NCBI GenBank assembly: GCA_017514345.1
Contig: JAFWKC010000042.1
Location: 1-48,304, forward strand
Source of the DNA: Eubacterium sp.
Lineage (GTDB): Bacteria > Bacillota > Clostridia > Oscillospirales > Acutalibacteraceae
Length of the DNA: 48,304 nt
Reading direction: 5' to 3'
Shown here piece after piece: positions 25,117 to 33,527 of this stretch (position 1 is its first letter; the number at the start of each line of letters is the position of its first letter). The notes under the pieces are model-generated. The model searched no databases. It was not told the origin of the DNA and saw nothing but the letters and a program-made list of their open reading frames with translations. A program made the translations under genes and the position numbers.

Positions 25117-26859
25117 TTAATATCTCTTTCTTACCACATATGAGGTATGGAGAGCTTCGTGCGCCTTATGGCCACCGAAGCCGTCGTACCATTCGGAGTA
25201 GAGAGTTTTGATTACAGGTGATTCGTGTGACATACGAAGAGGCATATCCTTATCCTGGTCGTAAAGTGCCTTTGCACGAACTGCCTTGAGGTCGATTGTA
25301 TCGCGAACGTACTGTGGCTGAATCGGCTGTCCGCCGCCGTTTACACATCCGCCAGGACAACACATAATTTCGATGAAGCCCCAGCCCTCAGGGTTACCTG
25401 CAGCGAGCTTATCCATAACAATTTTTGCAGAAGCTGCGCCTGATGCAACACAGAGCTTAAGCGGTGTGCCGCCAACCTCAACGGTTGCTTCCTTAATGCT
25501 GTCAGTACCGCGTACTGCTTCAAGCTCGATAGCTTCTGTAGCGCCGTTGAGCCAAGCGTTTGCAGTTCTAACGGCAGCTTCCATAACGCCGCCCGTTGCG
25601 CCGAAGATTACGGCTGCGCCTGTGTCTTCGCCGAGAGGGGAATCAAATTCTTCGTCAGGAAGATTTTCAAAGCTGATACCAAGACGCTGCATCATTCTTG
25701 CTGCCTCACGGGTTGTGAGAGCGATATCAACGTCGGGAACGCCTGCTGCGTTCTGGTCAGGTCTGCCGATTTCGAACTTCTTTGCCGTACAAGGCATAAT
25801 CGAAACAACAACGATGTTCTTCGGGTCAAGTCCCATCTTTTCTGCATAGTAGGTCTTGATTACCGCACCTGACATCTGCTGAGGTGACTTACAGCTTGAA
25901 AGGTGAGCGATAAGCTCGGGATAATAGAACTCGCAGAACTTAACCCAGCCTGGAGAACAGGAAGTAATCATCGGAAGTGTTCCGCCGTTCTTAATTCTTT
26001 CTACAAGCTCGTTTGCCTCCTCAACGATTGTGAGGTCAGCACCGAAGTCGGTGTCAAATACCTTGTCAAAGCCAAGACGGCGAAGAGCGGCAACCATTTT
26101 GCCCTCTACGTTAGTGCCGACAGGCATACCGAAGCATTCGCCGATTGTTGCACGGATTGAAGGTGCAGTCTGAACAACAACGTACTTGTCGGGGTCAGCG
26201 ATAGCAGCCCAAACCTTATCTGTGTCGTCCTTTTCGGTAAGAGCGCCTGTAGGACAAACAGCAGTACACTGACCGCAGGAAATACAAGGCGTTTCGTTAA
26301 GTGAAAGACCGAAAGGCTGACCAATCTGAGTATCAAAGCCGCGGTCGTTAGGACCGATAACGCTTACGTACTGCTGCTTACAAGCGGCAACGCAGCGGCG
26401 GCAAAGAATACACTTGTTGTTATCACGAACGAGGTGCGCCGTGCTTGTGTCAAGCTCATATTCTGGCTTGCTTCCAGCAAAGCTCGTCTGGTCTACGCCG
26501 TACTCGTTACAGAGCTTCTGAAGCTCACAGTTTGTTGAACGCTTACAGGAAAGACACTTTTTGTCGTGAGTTGAAAGAATGAGCTCAAGAGTAGTCTTTC
26601 TTGCAGCCTGAATTGTGTCTGAGTTGGTAAGCACCTCCATACCCTCTGATACGGGGTAAACGCAGGCTGTTACCTGTCTGAAACCTCTGCCCTCGTTTGC
26701 TTCAACGATACAAATACGGCAGGCACCGATTTCATTAATATGCTTCATATAGCAAAGCGTCGGAATTTCAATACCAATCTGGCGGGCAGCTTCGAGGATA
26801 GTTGAGCCCTTTGGTACACTTGCAGCTATGCCATTGATTTTAACATTAACCATATCCAT
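25117..26859 (-). CDS. hydA: [FeFe]-hydrogenase catalytic subunit of an NAD-linked (HydABC-type) enzyme
   Basis: The 580-residue H2-activating subunit. In order: N-terminal [2Fe-2S] ferredoxin domain (Cys36, 47, 50, 66), His-ligated [4Fe-4S] (His98, Cys102, 105, 111), two [4Fe-4S] clusters (Cys150/153/156/160 and 192/195/198/202), then the H-cluster domain. All three signature loops are intact: TSCSPGW (Cys301), MPCTAKKFE (Cys357) and EIMCCPGGCVNGGGQP (Cys501, Cys505). With NuoF- and NuoE-like partners in the operon it should form an NADH-linked, probably electron-bifurcating hydrogenase that uses NADH and reduced ferredoxin to make H2 or runs in reverse. AAGGAG lies 10 bases before the ATG. 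It is the last gene of the operon. Also called hndD. Confidence 0.95.
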   Translation of the reverse strand: MDMVNVKINGIAASVPKGSTILEAARQIGIEIPTLCYMKHINEIGACRICIVEANEGRGFRQVTACVYPVSEGMEVLTNSDTIQAARKTTLELILSTHDKKCLSCKRSTNCELQKLCNEYGVDQTSFAGSKPEYELDTSTAHLVRDNNKCILCRRCVAACKQQYVSVIGPNDRGFDTQIGQPFGLSLNETPCISCGQCTAVCPTGALTEKDDTDKVWAAIADPDKYVVVQTAPSIRATIGECFGMPVGTNVEGKMVAALRRLGFDKVFDTDFGADLTIVEEANELVERIKNGGTLPMITSCSPGWVKFCEFYYPELIAHLSSCKSPQQMSGAVIKTYYAEKMGLDPKNIVVVSIMPCTAKKFEIGRPDQNAAGVPDVDIALTTREAARMMQRLGISFENLPDEEFDSPLGEDTGAAVIFGATGGVMEAAVRTANAWLNGATEAIELEAVRGTDSIKEATVEVGGTPLKLCVASGAASAKIVMDKLAAGNPEGWGFIEIMCCPGGCVNGGGQPIQPQYVRDTIDLKAVRAKALYDQDKDMPLRMSHESPVIKTLYSEWYDGFGGHKAHEALHTSYVVRKRY

Positions 26860-26877
26860 AATATATAGGCTCCTTTC

Positions 26878-28701
26878 TTACTGCTTGCTGATTGCTTTAA
26901 CTTTACACTTAGACATACATACGCCGCACTTAACGCACTTGCTCGGGTCAATTTCATATGACGGAAGCTTGTGTCCGGGAGCGATATATTCTGTCTTGTG
27001 GATTGTGTTAACAGGACAGTTACCTGCGCAAAGACCGCAGCCGATACACTTATCCTTGTCGATTGTGTATGTAAGAAGGTCCTTACATACGCCTGCAGGA
27101 CACTTCTTGTCCTGAACGTGTGCAACGTACTCGTCACGGAAGAACTTGAGCGTTGCAAGAACAGGGTTAGGTGCTGTCTGGCCAAGACCGCAGGCTGAGT
27201 TAGCCTTGATATAATGGCAAAGTCCTTCGAGCTTGTCAAGATCCTCCATAGTACCCTTACCCTGAGTAATCTTGTCGAGCATTTCAAGAAGTCGCTTTGT
27301 GCCGACACGGCAAGGAGTACACTTACCGCAGGACTCGTCAACCGTAAATTCAAGGAAGAATTTTGCGATATCAACCATACAGGTGTCCTCGTCCATAACG
27401 ATAAGACCGCCTGAGCCCATCATACAACCCATAGCAAGAAGGTTGTCGTAGTCAATCTCTGTATCAATAAGCGAAGCAGGAATACATCCGCCTGAAGGTC
27501 CGCCCGTCTGAGCAGCCTTGAACTTCTTGCCGTTCGGGATACCGCCGCCGATATCATAGATGATTTCGCGAAGCGTTGTTCCCATAGGAACCTCAACAAG
27601 ACCTGTGTGCTTAATCTTACCGCCGAGTGCGAATACCTTTGTACCCTTTGACTTTTCGGTACCCATTGACGCAAACCAGTCTGCGCCCTTGAGGAGAATC
27701 TGAGGAACGTTAGCAAAGGTTTCTACGTTGTTTTCAACTGTCGGCTTGCCGTAAAGTCCCTTAACTGCAGGGAACGGAGGTCTCGGACGAGGCTCGCCGC
27801 GGTTACCCTCGATAGAGGTCATAAGCGCAGTTTCCTCACCGCAGACGAATGCGCCTGCGCCAAGACGGATTTCCATATCAAAGTCAAAGCCCGAGCCGAA
27901 AATGTCCTTGCCTAAAAGTCCGTATTCTCTTGCCTGGTCAATAGCAATCTGAAGTCTGTGTACCGCGATAGGATACTCAGCACGAACGTATACGAAGCCC
28001 TTTGTTGCGCCGATTGCGTAACCGCAGATAGCCATAGCCTCGATAATACAGTGCGGGTCGCCCTCAAGAACGGAACGGTCCATAAACGCGCCTGGGTCGC
28101 CCTCGTCGGCGTTACATACTACGTACTTCTGGTCTGCCTGGTTAGGAGCGCAAAGCGACCATTTGAAGCCTGTCGGGAAACCGCCGCCGCCGCGTCCGCG
28201 AAGTCCAGAATCAGAGATACATTTAATAACGTCCTCTGGCTGCATTTCGGTAAGCACCTTACCGAGTGCTGCGTAACCGTCAACAGCGATGTATTCATCG
28301 ATGTTTTCAGGGTCGATAACACCGCAGTTTCTGAGTGCTACACGGTTTTGTGATTTGTAGAAATCAGTATCGTTGAGCGATACCATTCCGTCTTCAATCT
28401 CGTCAATAGGTGTGCTTGTTTCGTCATAAACAAGACGCTCTACAACTCTGCCCTTTAACAGATGCTCCTCAACGATGTCCTTAACATCGCTCGGCTTAAC
28501 CTGACTGTAAAATGTGCCCTCAGGGTAAACTATTACAACAGGGCCAAGCGCACAAAGACCGAAGCAGCCTGTCTGAACGAGCTTGATTTCGCCCGAAAGA
28601 CCGTTAGCGTCGATATGCTCTCTGAAAGCTTCCTGAATAGCTTTACTTCCTGAGGAGGTACAGCCTGTACCGCCACAGATAAGTACTTGTGAACGAATCA
28701 T
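26878..28701 (-). CDS. hydB: NuoF-like flavin/NADH subunit of the bifurcating hydrogenase
   Basis: The 607-residue diaphorase subunit that binds NADH and FMN and relays electrons. An N-terminal thioredoxin-like [2Fe-2S] domain (GGTGCTSSGS start; CFGLC at 46-50) is followed by the NuoF core with the FMN loop GLRGRGGGGFPTG (about residues 167-178), an NADH-binding region (YVVCNADEGDPGAF), and the [4Fe-4S] motif SCGKCTPCRVG. A C-terminal two-cluster ferredoxin domain (CIGCGLCAGNCP and CVKCGVCMSKC) closes the protein, which is the HydB/HndC layout. GGAGGT precedes the ATG. It lies 18 bases upstream of hydA. Confidence 0.95.
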   Translation of the reverse strand: MIRSQVLICGGTGCTSSGSKAIQEAFREHIDANGLSGEIKLVQTGCFGLCALGPVVIVYPEGTFYSQVKPSDVKDIVEEHLLKGRVVERLVYDETSTPIDEIEDGMVSLNDTDFYKSQNRVALRNCGVIDPENIDEYIAVDGYAALGKVLTEMQPEDVIKCISDSGLRGRGGGGFPTGFKWSLCAPNQADQKYVVCNADEGDPGAFMDRSVLEGDPHCIIEAMAICGYAIGATKGFVYVRAEYPIAVHRLQIAIDQAREYGLLGKDIFGSGFDFDMEIRLGAGAFVCGEETALMTSIEGNRGEPRPRPPFPAVKGLYGKPTVENNVETFANVPQILLKGADWFASMGTEKSKGTKVFALGGKIKHTGLVEVPMGTTLREIIYDIGGGIPNGKKFKAAQTGGPSGGCIPASLIDTEIDYDNLLAMGCMMGSGGLIVMDEDTCMVDIAKFFLEFTVDESCGKCTPCRVGTKRLLEMLDKITQGKGTMEDLDKLEGLCHYIKANSACGLGQTAPNPVLATLKFFRDEYVAHVQDKKCPAGVCKDLLTYTIDKDKCIGCGLCAGNCPVNTIHKTEYIAPGHKLPSYEIDPSKCVKCGVCMSKCKVKAISKQ

Positions 28702-28717
28702 TTACTCTACCTCCAAA

Positions 28718-29089
28718 TTATTCTTCGTTATTTGAAATTGTATATTCACTGATAACCTTTCCGCCGTGCAGATGGATTTCAGCAACATCCTTTGCCTTTT
28801 CAGGTGTCATCTTGACATAGGTAACCTTTTCCTTGCCTGCTTCAAAGATTTCTACAACAGGCTCAAACTGACAGATACCGATGCATCCTGTCTGCGAAAC
28901 AGTAACCTTGTCGTTCATACCAAGTCTGTTTACCTCTTCAACAAAGGCATTGAGTACGGGACGCGCACCCGCTGCAATACCGCAGGTTGCCATACCTACT
29001 ACAACGCGGATGTCGCCGCTGCCTTCGCGAAGAACAACCTTGTCCTTCATTTTTTCTCTGATGGCTTGAAGTTCTGCTAATGATTTCAT
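28718..29089 (-). CDS. [2Fe-2S] thioredoxin-like ferredoxin subunit (HndB-like)
   Basis: The 123-residue small iron-sulphur protein has Cys36 in ATCGIAAGA and Cys69/Cys73 in QTGCIGICQFEP, the thioredoxin-like ferredoxin pattern. It corresponds to the HndB-type subunit of NADP-reducing hydrogenases. A conventional fourth cysteine close to Cys36 is not obvious (Gly-Ile-Ala-Ala follows), as in other HndB-like proteins. It probably passes electrons between the NuoF-like and catalytic subunits. It lies 16 bases upstream of hydB. Confidence 0.88.
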   Translation of the reverse strand: MKSLAELQAIREKMKDKVVLREGSGDIRVVVGMATCGIAAGARPVLNAFVEEVNRLGMNDKVTVSQTGCIGICQFEPVVEIFEAGKEKVTYVKMTPEKAKDVAEIHLHGGKVISEYTISNNEE

Positions 29090-29144
29090 ACTTCTAATCC
29101 TTCCTGTTCATTATTTGTATTTATAAAATTAAATTATAACCTTA

Positions 29145-29699
29145 TTAATATTCAAGTTGAGCGTACTGCTCAGTCAAATATTCCTCAATCCATTTAATCA
29201 CGTCGTAGGTGTCAAGAGGCACGTCGCCAAGCACCTGACGAAGCTCACGTGTATCGAGGTTGACCTCGCCGTTTTCAGTTTTGTGATTAAACAGGAAATC
29301 CGTGTCGGGATGTCCCTGAATAAGCGTTGTTATCGACGCAGTCACGTCGCCGAGCGGCGTGAAGTCGAGATGATTTTTATAAAATGTTGCTTTTACCTCG
29401 GTGCCGTGGTCGTCGGGGTATTCCTCGGCAGTTTTTGACTGAACACAAAGTGTGCCGCCCGTCTGCTCTGCCGCCAGCTTAAGAAGCGGAACGCCGAGTC
29501 CGACCTTGCGCGTCGTGCGCGTGGTATAAAACGGGTCGACTACCGAACGTACAACCTCCTCGCTCATACCGCAGCCGTCGTCCTTAAAGGTTAGAGTGAG
29601 CATATCGCCCTTTTCTTCAATAAGTATCTGCGTGAGCGACGCGCCTGCCTTGACCGAGTTTTCAGCAACGTCGAGTATGTTTAGTGATAGTTCTTTCAT
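29145..29699 (-). CDS. HATPase_c regulatory protein of the hydrogenase operon
   Basis: The 184-residue protein has a GHKL ATPase fold: N-box LDVAENSVKA, G1 box KDDGCGM, and the G2-like GLGVPLLKLAAEQTGG. It lacks a HisKA phosphoacceptor domain and membrane segments, so it is a soluble ATP-binding protein of the anti-sigma or orphan-kinase kind rather than a full sensor kinase. Such proteins recur in clostridial [FeFe]-hydrogenase operons, probably in regulation; the target is unknown. It starts 6 bases after the PHP gene. Confidence 0.8.
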   Translation of the reverse strand: MKELSLNILDVAENSVKAGASLTQILIEEKGDMLTLTFKDDGCGMSEEVVRSVVDPFYTTRTTRKVGLGVPLLKLAAEQTGGTLCVQSKTAEEYPDDHGTEVKATFYKNHLDFTPLGDVTASITTLIQGHPDTDFLFNHKTENGEVNLDTRELRQVLGDVPLDTYDVIKWIEEYLTEQYAQLEY

Positions 29700-29705
29700 T
29701 TGCTT

Positions 29706-30440
29706 TTAATCTTTTGATTTCAGCTTTGCGAAAATCCTCTCTCTGACAAGCGCGCTGCTGTATGGCTCGTCGTCGATTTCAAAATAGTTTTCCTTGTCGC
29801 GCATATTTTCGAGGTAATGCGCGTCGGAGCTGATAATCACGAGCTTATCGTGAAGCTTATATTTTTCAACGTATTCGCTGACCTTGTCAGCCTGGTTGAT
29901 TTCGATAATATCAAAATGCGGCGTTTCGGGGAACGTTCCGAGAACGGAGATAACGCCGTTCGCCTGCCTGTCAATATGCGCTGGATAGCATACGCCGTCA
30001 AAGCGTTTTACAAGCTCAGGTACTTCTTCAAGCGAAACAGTCGTCGCGTTTGAGAGCAGGTTTTCCTCCTCGCCTATAACGTTGTCCTCGCCGTCGGTGA
30101 TAAGCTGATTGCCGAAAATTTCCTTCTTATTCTTAATAAGTATTCGGCGCTTGTCGATTTCGGCGTCAAACGCCATAGCGTCCTCGAGCCTTTCAAAAAG
30201 GCACACAACGTGAATGTCCTCGCTCGTCGTAAGCTCCATTCCCGCAACGGGTATCACGCCGTAGCGCTTGCACGCTTCAAAAAACGCAGGACAGTTCTTG
30301 CAGGTGTTATGGTCGGTCAGCGCGATAACGTTCAGTCCGCACAGAGTTGCCATTCCTGCGATATTATTAGGCGTGCTGTCGTCGTCGCCGCAGGGCGAAA
30401 GGCACGAATGAAGATGAAAATCGTAATAATACTTATTCAT
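29706..30440 (-). CDS. PHP-domain metal-dependent phosphoesterase
   Basis: The 244-residue protein has the PHP-superfamily start FHLHSCLSPCGDDD (His9, His11), then ALTDHNTCKNCPAF and a late SSDAHY. PHP proteins such as TrpH cleave phosphoester bonds in nucleotides or related compounds. In hydrogenase operons the role is not established, and a signalling-nucleotide link is only a guess. The start is the ATG at 30440; a TTG one codon earlier is also possible. The ATG overlaps the upstream TGA (TGATG), so the two genes are translationally coupled. Confidence 0.85.
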   Translation of the reverse strand: MNKYYYDFHLHSCLSPCGDDDSTPNNIAGMATLCGLNVIALTDHNTCKNCPAFFEACKRYGVIPVAGMELTTSEDIHVVCLFERLEDAMAFDAEIDKRRILIKNKKEIFGNQLITDGEDNVIGEEENLLSNATTVSLEEVPELVKRFDGVCYPAHIDRQANGVISVLGTFPETPHFDIIEINQADKVSEYVEKYKLHDKLVIISSDAHYLENMRDKENYFEIDDEPYSSALVRERIFAKLKSKD

Positions 30441-30766
30441 CAAACCTTACCGATAAGCTTTGCCGCCGTTTCGTACGCTGGAAGCGAGGAAGCGAGCACG
30501 TTAATATCCTTTTGCTCCGCCGTAGCCTTTAGCTCGTCGTCGAGCGTTACGCCCTCGGCAAGAATTACGCAGGCAACGTCGGACAGCGATGCAACCGCAA
30601 TAACGTTTACGTTGCTCATTATAGTAATCCACGCGTTGTCCTCCTGCGCTCTGCCCATAACCCAGCTGAGCAAATCGCCGACGTACGCGCCGTGAACCTC
30701 GCGCTCGGAGTCAGGAAGACATACTGCTTCAAAGCCGCAAGAGTTCATAAGCTCGTTAACCGTCAT
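30440..30766 (-). CDS. DRTGG-domain protein 1
   Basis: About 108 residues, resembling the DRTGG domain of HPr-kinase-like regulators: start MTVNELMNSCGFEAV, then VHGAYVGDLLSWVMGRA, and VCL/IL sheet strands with a conserved GVTLDD-like segment. Such domains bind ligands, possibly nucleotides, in regulatory proteins. The ATG at 30766 is chosen because GGAGCAGGAAA precedes it and conserved sequence begins there; a longer form to 30820 would lie wholly inside the upstream gene. It overlaps the upstream gene's end by 11 bases and is paralogous to the DRTGG gene at 32480-32833. Confidence 0.75.
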   Translation of the reverse strand: MTVNELMNSCGFEAVCLPDSEREVHGAYVGDLLSWVMGRAQEDNAWITIMSNVNVIAVASLSDVACVILAEGVTLDDELKATAEQKDINVLASSLPAYETAAKLIGKV

Positions 30767-32027
30767 TTTCCTGCTCCTCTCCAACCGAGGCTCCCGAGCG
30801 AAGAATGATACAGTCATCAACGCTTGCCCTGCCCCTTACAACGTCCTCGGCAAGCGCTCTGCACGACGGTGCGCCGCACGCGCCGCAGTCGATGCCTGGA
30901 AGCGTTTTCTTCAGGTTCTGGATATCCGCCATCATACGCATTGACTCCGCCATACTGTCGGACAAACGCGCGATAGGCTGATATTCGGGAATAACATTAA
31001 ACAGGTACGAGCCCGGTATATAATTGTCGTTTACAAAATTCTGCGACACAGGCAGATAATGCCTGAGTGATTGCAGACGAGCCTTGGCGATAAACGGATT
31101 TTCCATCGCCATAACGCCGCCGACGCAACCGCCAGGACAAGCGTTAAGCTCAATAAATTCAAGCTGCGGAATGTTGCCGTTTTCCACCTGGTCAAGCACG
31201 CGGATTACGTTTTCTATTCCGTCAGCGGCAAGATAGTTTTCGTTAAAAATCGCTGCGGACTCACCGCCCGAGCTCGCCCAGCCGATACCGATAATGCCGC
31301 TTTCGCACATCGATTTAATCTCGCTGCCGTGTGACATTTCGCTGATTAACATAAAATATATGTCGCTAATTGACACAACCTCGTCAACCTGACTTTTGTA
31401 ATCGGCAAAGCCGTTTTTAACGTAGCTCACCTTTGCAGGACACGGGGAGATAAAGCATACCCCGATGTCGTCGGGCTTAAGATAAGGGTGCTCACGCAAA
31501 GCCTTTTCTCTTGCGAGCCTTGCCGCAACCTCCATAGGAGGCAGCATATGTATAATGTTGTCGCTCAGCGACGGAAAGCGAAGTCCGATTAGCCTGACTA
31601 TTACAGGACACGCCGAGCTTATTACCGGCTTTTTGATGCCGTATGTTTTCAGGTAAAGGCGCGTGTATGCCGATACAAGCTCGGCTGCCTTGCTTACCTC
31701 GAACACGTCGTCAAAGCCGATTTTTGTTAAACCGTCCAGCACATAATCCACGTCATCAAGATTGTCAAACTGACCGTAAAGCGTTGGTGCGGGGAGCGCG
31801 ATTTTGTACTTGAAGCGCTCCATATTTTCGAGTTTTCCGCATACGGCCTTTTTCGCCTTGTGCGGACACATACGAATACACTCACCGCAGTCAATACATC
31901 TTGAATCGTTTATCACAGCGTGACCGTCCTTAATACGGATGGCCTCGGTGGGGCAGTGCTTCAGGCACGTTGTACAGCCCGTGCACTTGCTGCTGTCAAG
32001 TAAAACAGAATGTTCATATGTATTCAT
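30756..32027 (-). CDS. HsfB-like ferredoxin/[FeFe]-hydrogenase-domain sensor
   Basis: The 423-residue protein has two N-terminal [4Fe-4S] ferredoxin motifs (CTGCTTCLKHCP and CIDCGECIRMCP). A hydrogenase-like domain follows, with ACPVIVRL, SPCPAK and ACPGGCVGG, and a C-terminal [4Fe-4S] motif CGACGAPSC...C of the HsfB type. The H-cluster loops differ from those of HydA (here SSACPVI replaces TSCSPGW), so it is probably not a hydrogenase but a putative redox or H2 sensor. It forms part of the regulatory block of the operon. The nomenclature is by similarity only. Confidence 0.8.
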   Translation of the reverse strand: MNTYEHSVLLDSSKCTGCTTCLKHCPTEAIRIKDGHAVINDSRCIDCGECIRMCPHKAKKAVCGKLENMERFKYKIALPAPTLYGQFDNLDDVDYVLDGLTKIGFDDVFEVSKAAELVSAYTRLYLKTYGIKKPVISSACPVIVRLIGLRFPSLSDNIIHMLPPMEVAARLAREKALREHPYLKPDDIGVCFISPCPAKVSYVKNGFADYKSQVDEVVSISDIYFMLISEMSHGSEIKSMCESGIIGIGWASSGGESAAIFNENYLAADGIENVIRVLDQVENGNIPQLEFIELNACPGGCVGGVMAMENPFIAKARLQSLRHYLPVSQNFVNDNYIPGSYLFNVIPEYQPIARLSDSMAESMRMMADIQNLKKTLPGIDCGACGAPSCRALAEDVVRGRASVDDCIILRSGASVGEEQENDG

Positions 32028-32041
32028 AATATCACTTTTTT

Positions 32042-32055
32042 ATTCGGAATTCGGA
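32042..32055. repeat. Heptamer pair ATTCGGA twice
   Basis: Two perfect heptamers (32042-32048, 32049-32055) in the short gap between the HsfB-like gene start and the stop of the upstream HATPase gene. This is the reverse complement of the ATTCCGN-type unit at 22333. Confidence 0.65.
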
Positions 32056-32057
32056 AT

Positions 32058-32483
32058 TTACTGAAGGTTTACCTTCATCGTAACAGTTGTACCGACGCCG
32101 ACCTCGGATTCGATTTCGAGCGAGTCGGTATAGCGTTTCATATTAGGAAGTCCCATACCTGCGCCGAAGCCGAGCGAACGAGTCTGGTCCGAAGCGGTTG
32201 AGAAGCCCTCCTGCATAGCTTTATTAATATCCTTTATTCCCGGGCCCTTGTCGGCGAGGATAATTTCGATACAGTCCTCGTTAACCTTGACCTCTGCCAC
32301 GCCGCCGCTTGCGTGGATAACCATATTGATTTCGCCCTCATACATCGCGATTGATACGCGTCTGATAATTTCGGGCGAAATGCCGAGCTGCCGTAAAATT
32401 TTCTTGATTTGTACCGATGCCTGACCTGCTGAGGTAAAGTCGTCGCCGTTTACGTCAAACTGGAAGGTGAGTTCTTCGCTCAT
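32058..32483 (-). CDS. Anti-sigma-type HATPase protein
   Basis: The 141-residue GHKL ATPase resembles RsbT/SpoIIAB. It has the Asn-box region VSIAMYEGEINMVIHA, LADKGPGI (G1 box) and the glycine-rich FGAGMGLPNMKR (G2). It has no phosphoacceptor His. These proteins act as ATP-dependent switches on partner proteins. It is in the hydrogenase operon, with its ATG overlapping the TGA of the DRTGG gene upstream (ATGA). The partner is not known. Confidence 0.82.
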   Translation of the reverse strand: MSEELTFQFDVNGDDFTSAGQASVQIKKILRQLGISPEIIRRVSIAMYEGEINMVIHASGGVAEVKVNEDCIEIILADKGPGIKDINKAMQEGFSTASDQTRSLGFGAGMGLPNMKRYTDSLEIESEVGVGTTVTMKVNLQ

Positions 32484-32833
32484 TGTTTAACCGCGTTTGA
32501 GCCGAGTCCGTTGGAATAGATTATTCCGCACGCCTCGTAAAGTCGTTTGTCGCAGGACATAATTACAAGTCCGCTTTGTACGGCAAGGTCAAGCATATCA
32601 TCGGTAGGCATTTTTGAGCGAACAAATACTATGCACGCCATATCCATCATTTCGGCAGTTCTTATTACTTGTGGATTAACAAGACCCGTGAGCAGCACCG
32701 CCTGGTCCTTAACGTATGCGAGAACATCGCTCATAAGGTCACATCCGCACGCGGAGTGTACCTCCTGGTCAAGATTTTCTTCGCTGCAAAGCACCTTAGC
32801 GTCAAGCAGGTCCCTGATTTCTCTGATTGTCAT
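32480..32833 (-). CDS. DRTGG-domain protein 2
   Basis: The 117-residue DRTGG-domain-like protein is paralogous to the gene at 30440-30766: TIREIRDLLDAKVLC, VHSACGCDLMSDVLAYV and an MSCDKRLYEACGIIY end. It lacks the kinase domain of HPr kinase, so it probably binds a ligand. Two DRTGG copies in one hydrogenase operon, each beside a putative sensor, suggest a duplicated regulatory module. Its stop overlaps the start of the next gene by 4 bases. Confidence 0.78.
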   Translation of the reverse strand: MTIREIRDLLDAKVLCSEENLDQEVHSACGCDLMSDVLAYVKDQAVLLTGLVNPQVIRTAEMMDMACIVFVRSKMPTDDMLDLAVQSGLVIMSCDKRLYEACGIIYSNGLGSNAVKQ

Positions 32834-32864
32834 AGCACAAAAGTCCTTTAAGTAGAAATATTAG

Positions 32865-33362
32865 TTATGCTGAATACTTTGCGAGAATCTCCGGAATATC
32901 GTCCTTTGTGAGCTTGCCGTAAACCTCGTCGTTAACCGTAAGCACGGGACCGAGTCCGCACGCGCCGATGCAACGGCATGCTTCGAGCGAGAATTTTCCG
33001 TCGAGCGTACATTCGTCAACACCGATGCCAAGCTCTTCGCTGAGTGCGTCAACGAGTGACTGAGCGCCCTTAACGTAGCACGCAGTACCAAGACATACAG
33101 AAATGTTGTAATCGCCCTTCGGTGAAAGTGAAAACTGAGCATAGAAGGTTGCTACGCCGAAGATTTTTTCGAGCGGAATTTCCATTCCCTCTGCAATAAT
33201 GTTCTGCACCTCGATTGGAAGGTAGCCGTAGATTTCCTGAGCCTCCTGCATTACTGCCATAAGACGGCTCTTGTCGTCCTTGTTTGCAGCGATGACTTCC
33301 TTGAGCTTAGCCTCCTGCTCGGGTGTGCCGCTGAAAGGAATTTTACTGATTTTCTTTTGCAT
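32865..33362 (-). CDS. hydC: NuoE-like [2Fe-2S] subunit of the bifurcating hydrogenase
   Basis: The 165-residue NuoE/HydC-type subunit has four cysteines for its [2Fe-2S] cluster in the thioredoxin-like fold: CLGTAC (Cys90, Cys95) and CIGAC (Cys131, Cys135), preceded by the conserved VATFYAQFS. It helps carry electrons between NADH/FMN and the catalytic subunit. It is the first gene of the operon, directly under the Rex-type promoter. Ten genes follow on the minus strand to hydA. Confidence 0.94.
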   Translation of the reverse strand: MQKKISKIPFSGTPEQEAKLKEVIAANKDDKSRLMAVMQEAQEIYGYLPIEVQNIIAEGMEIPLEKIFGVATFYAQFSLSPKGDYNISVCLGTACYVKGAQSLVDALSEELGIGVDECTLDGKFSLEACRCIGACGLGPVLTVNDEVYGKLTKDDIPEILAKYSA

Positions 33363-33389
33363 AAGTACATCTCCCTTGTTTATTCCTAA

Positions 33390-33417
33390 ATGATATTGTT
33401 AAAAAATTAACAATAAA
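33390..33417 (-). promoter_or_regulatory. Promoter of the hydrogenase operon with a perfect Rex operator
   Basis: TTGTTAA-AAAA-TTAACAA (33396-33413) is an exact 14-of-14 match to the Rex consensus TTGTTAA-N4-TTAACAA. It lies between a -35 TTTATT (33417-33412) and a -10 TATCAT (33395-33390), so a bound repressor would block the promoter. Rex responds to NADH/NAD+; no rex gene is in the window. Confidence 0.8.
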
Positions 33418-33444
33418 TATATTTATAGCAAAAATATATTAACA

Positions 33445-33469
33445 TAAAAAAGGGCTTTTGAAAAGCCCT
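33445..33469 (-). terminator. Intrinsic terminator of the rimP-to-HAD operon
   Basis: AGGGCTTTT/AAAAGCCCT (33451-33459 with 33461-33469) followed on the minus strand by six T residues. Confidence 0.85.
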
Positions 33470-33527
33470 AAATTAAAAATAATATAAGAAATTTTTTCTT
33501 TTTTGTCAAAAAAGCTATAATCGTCTG

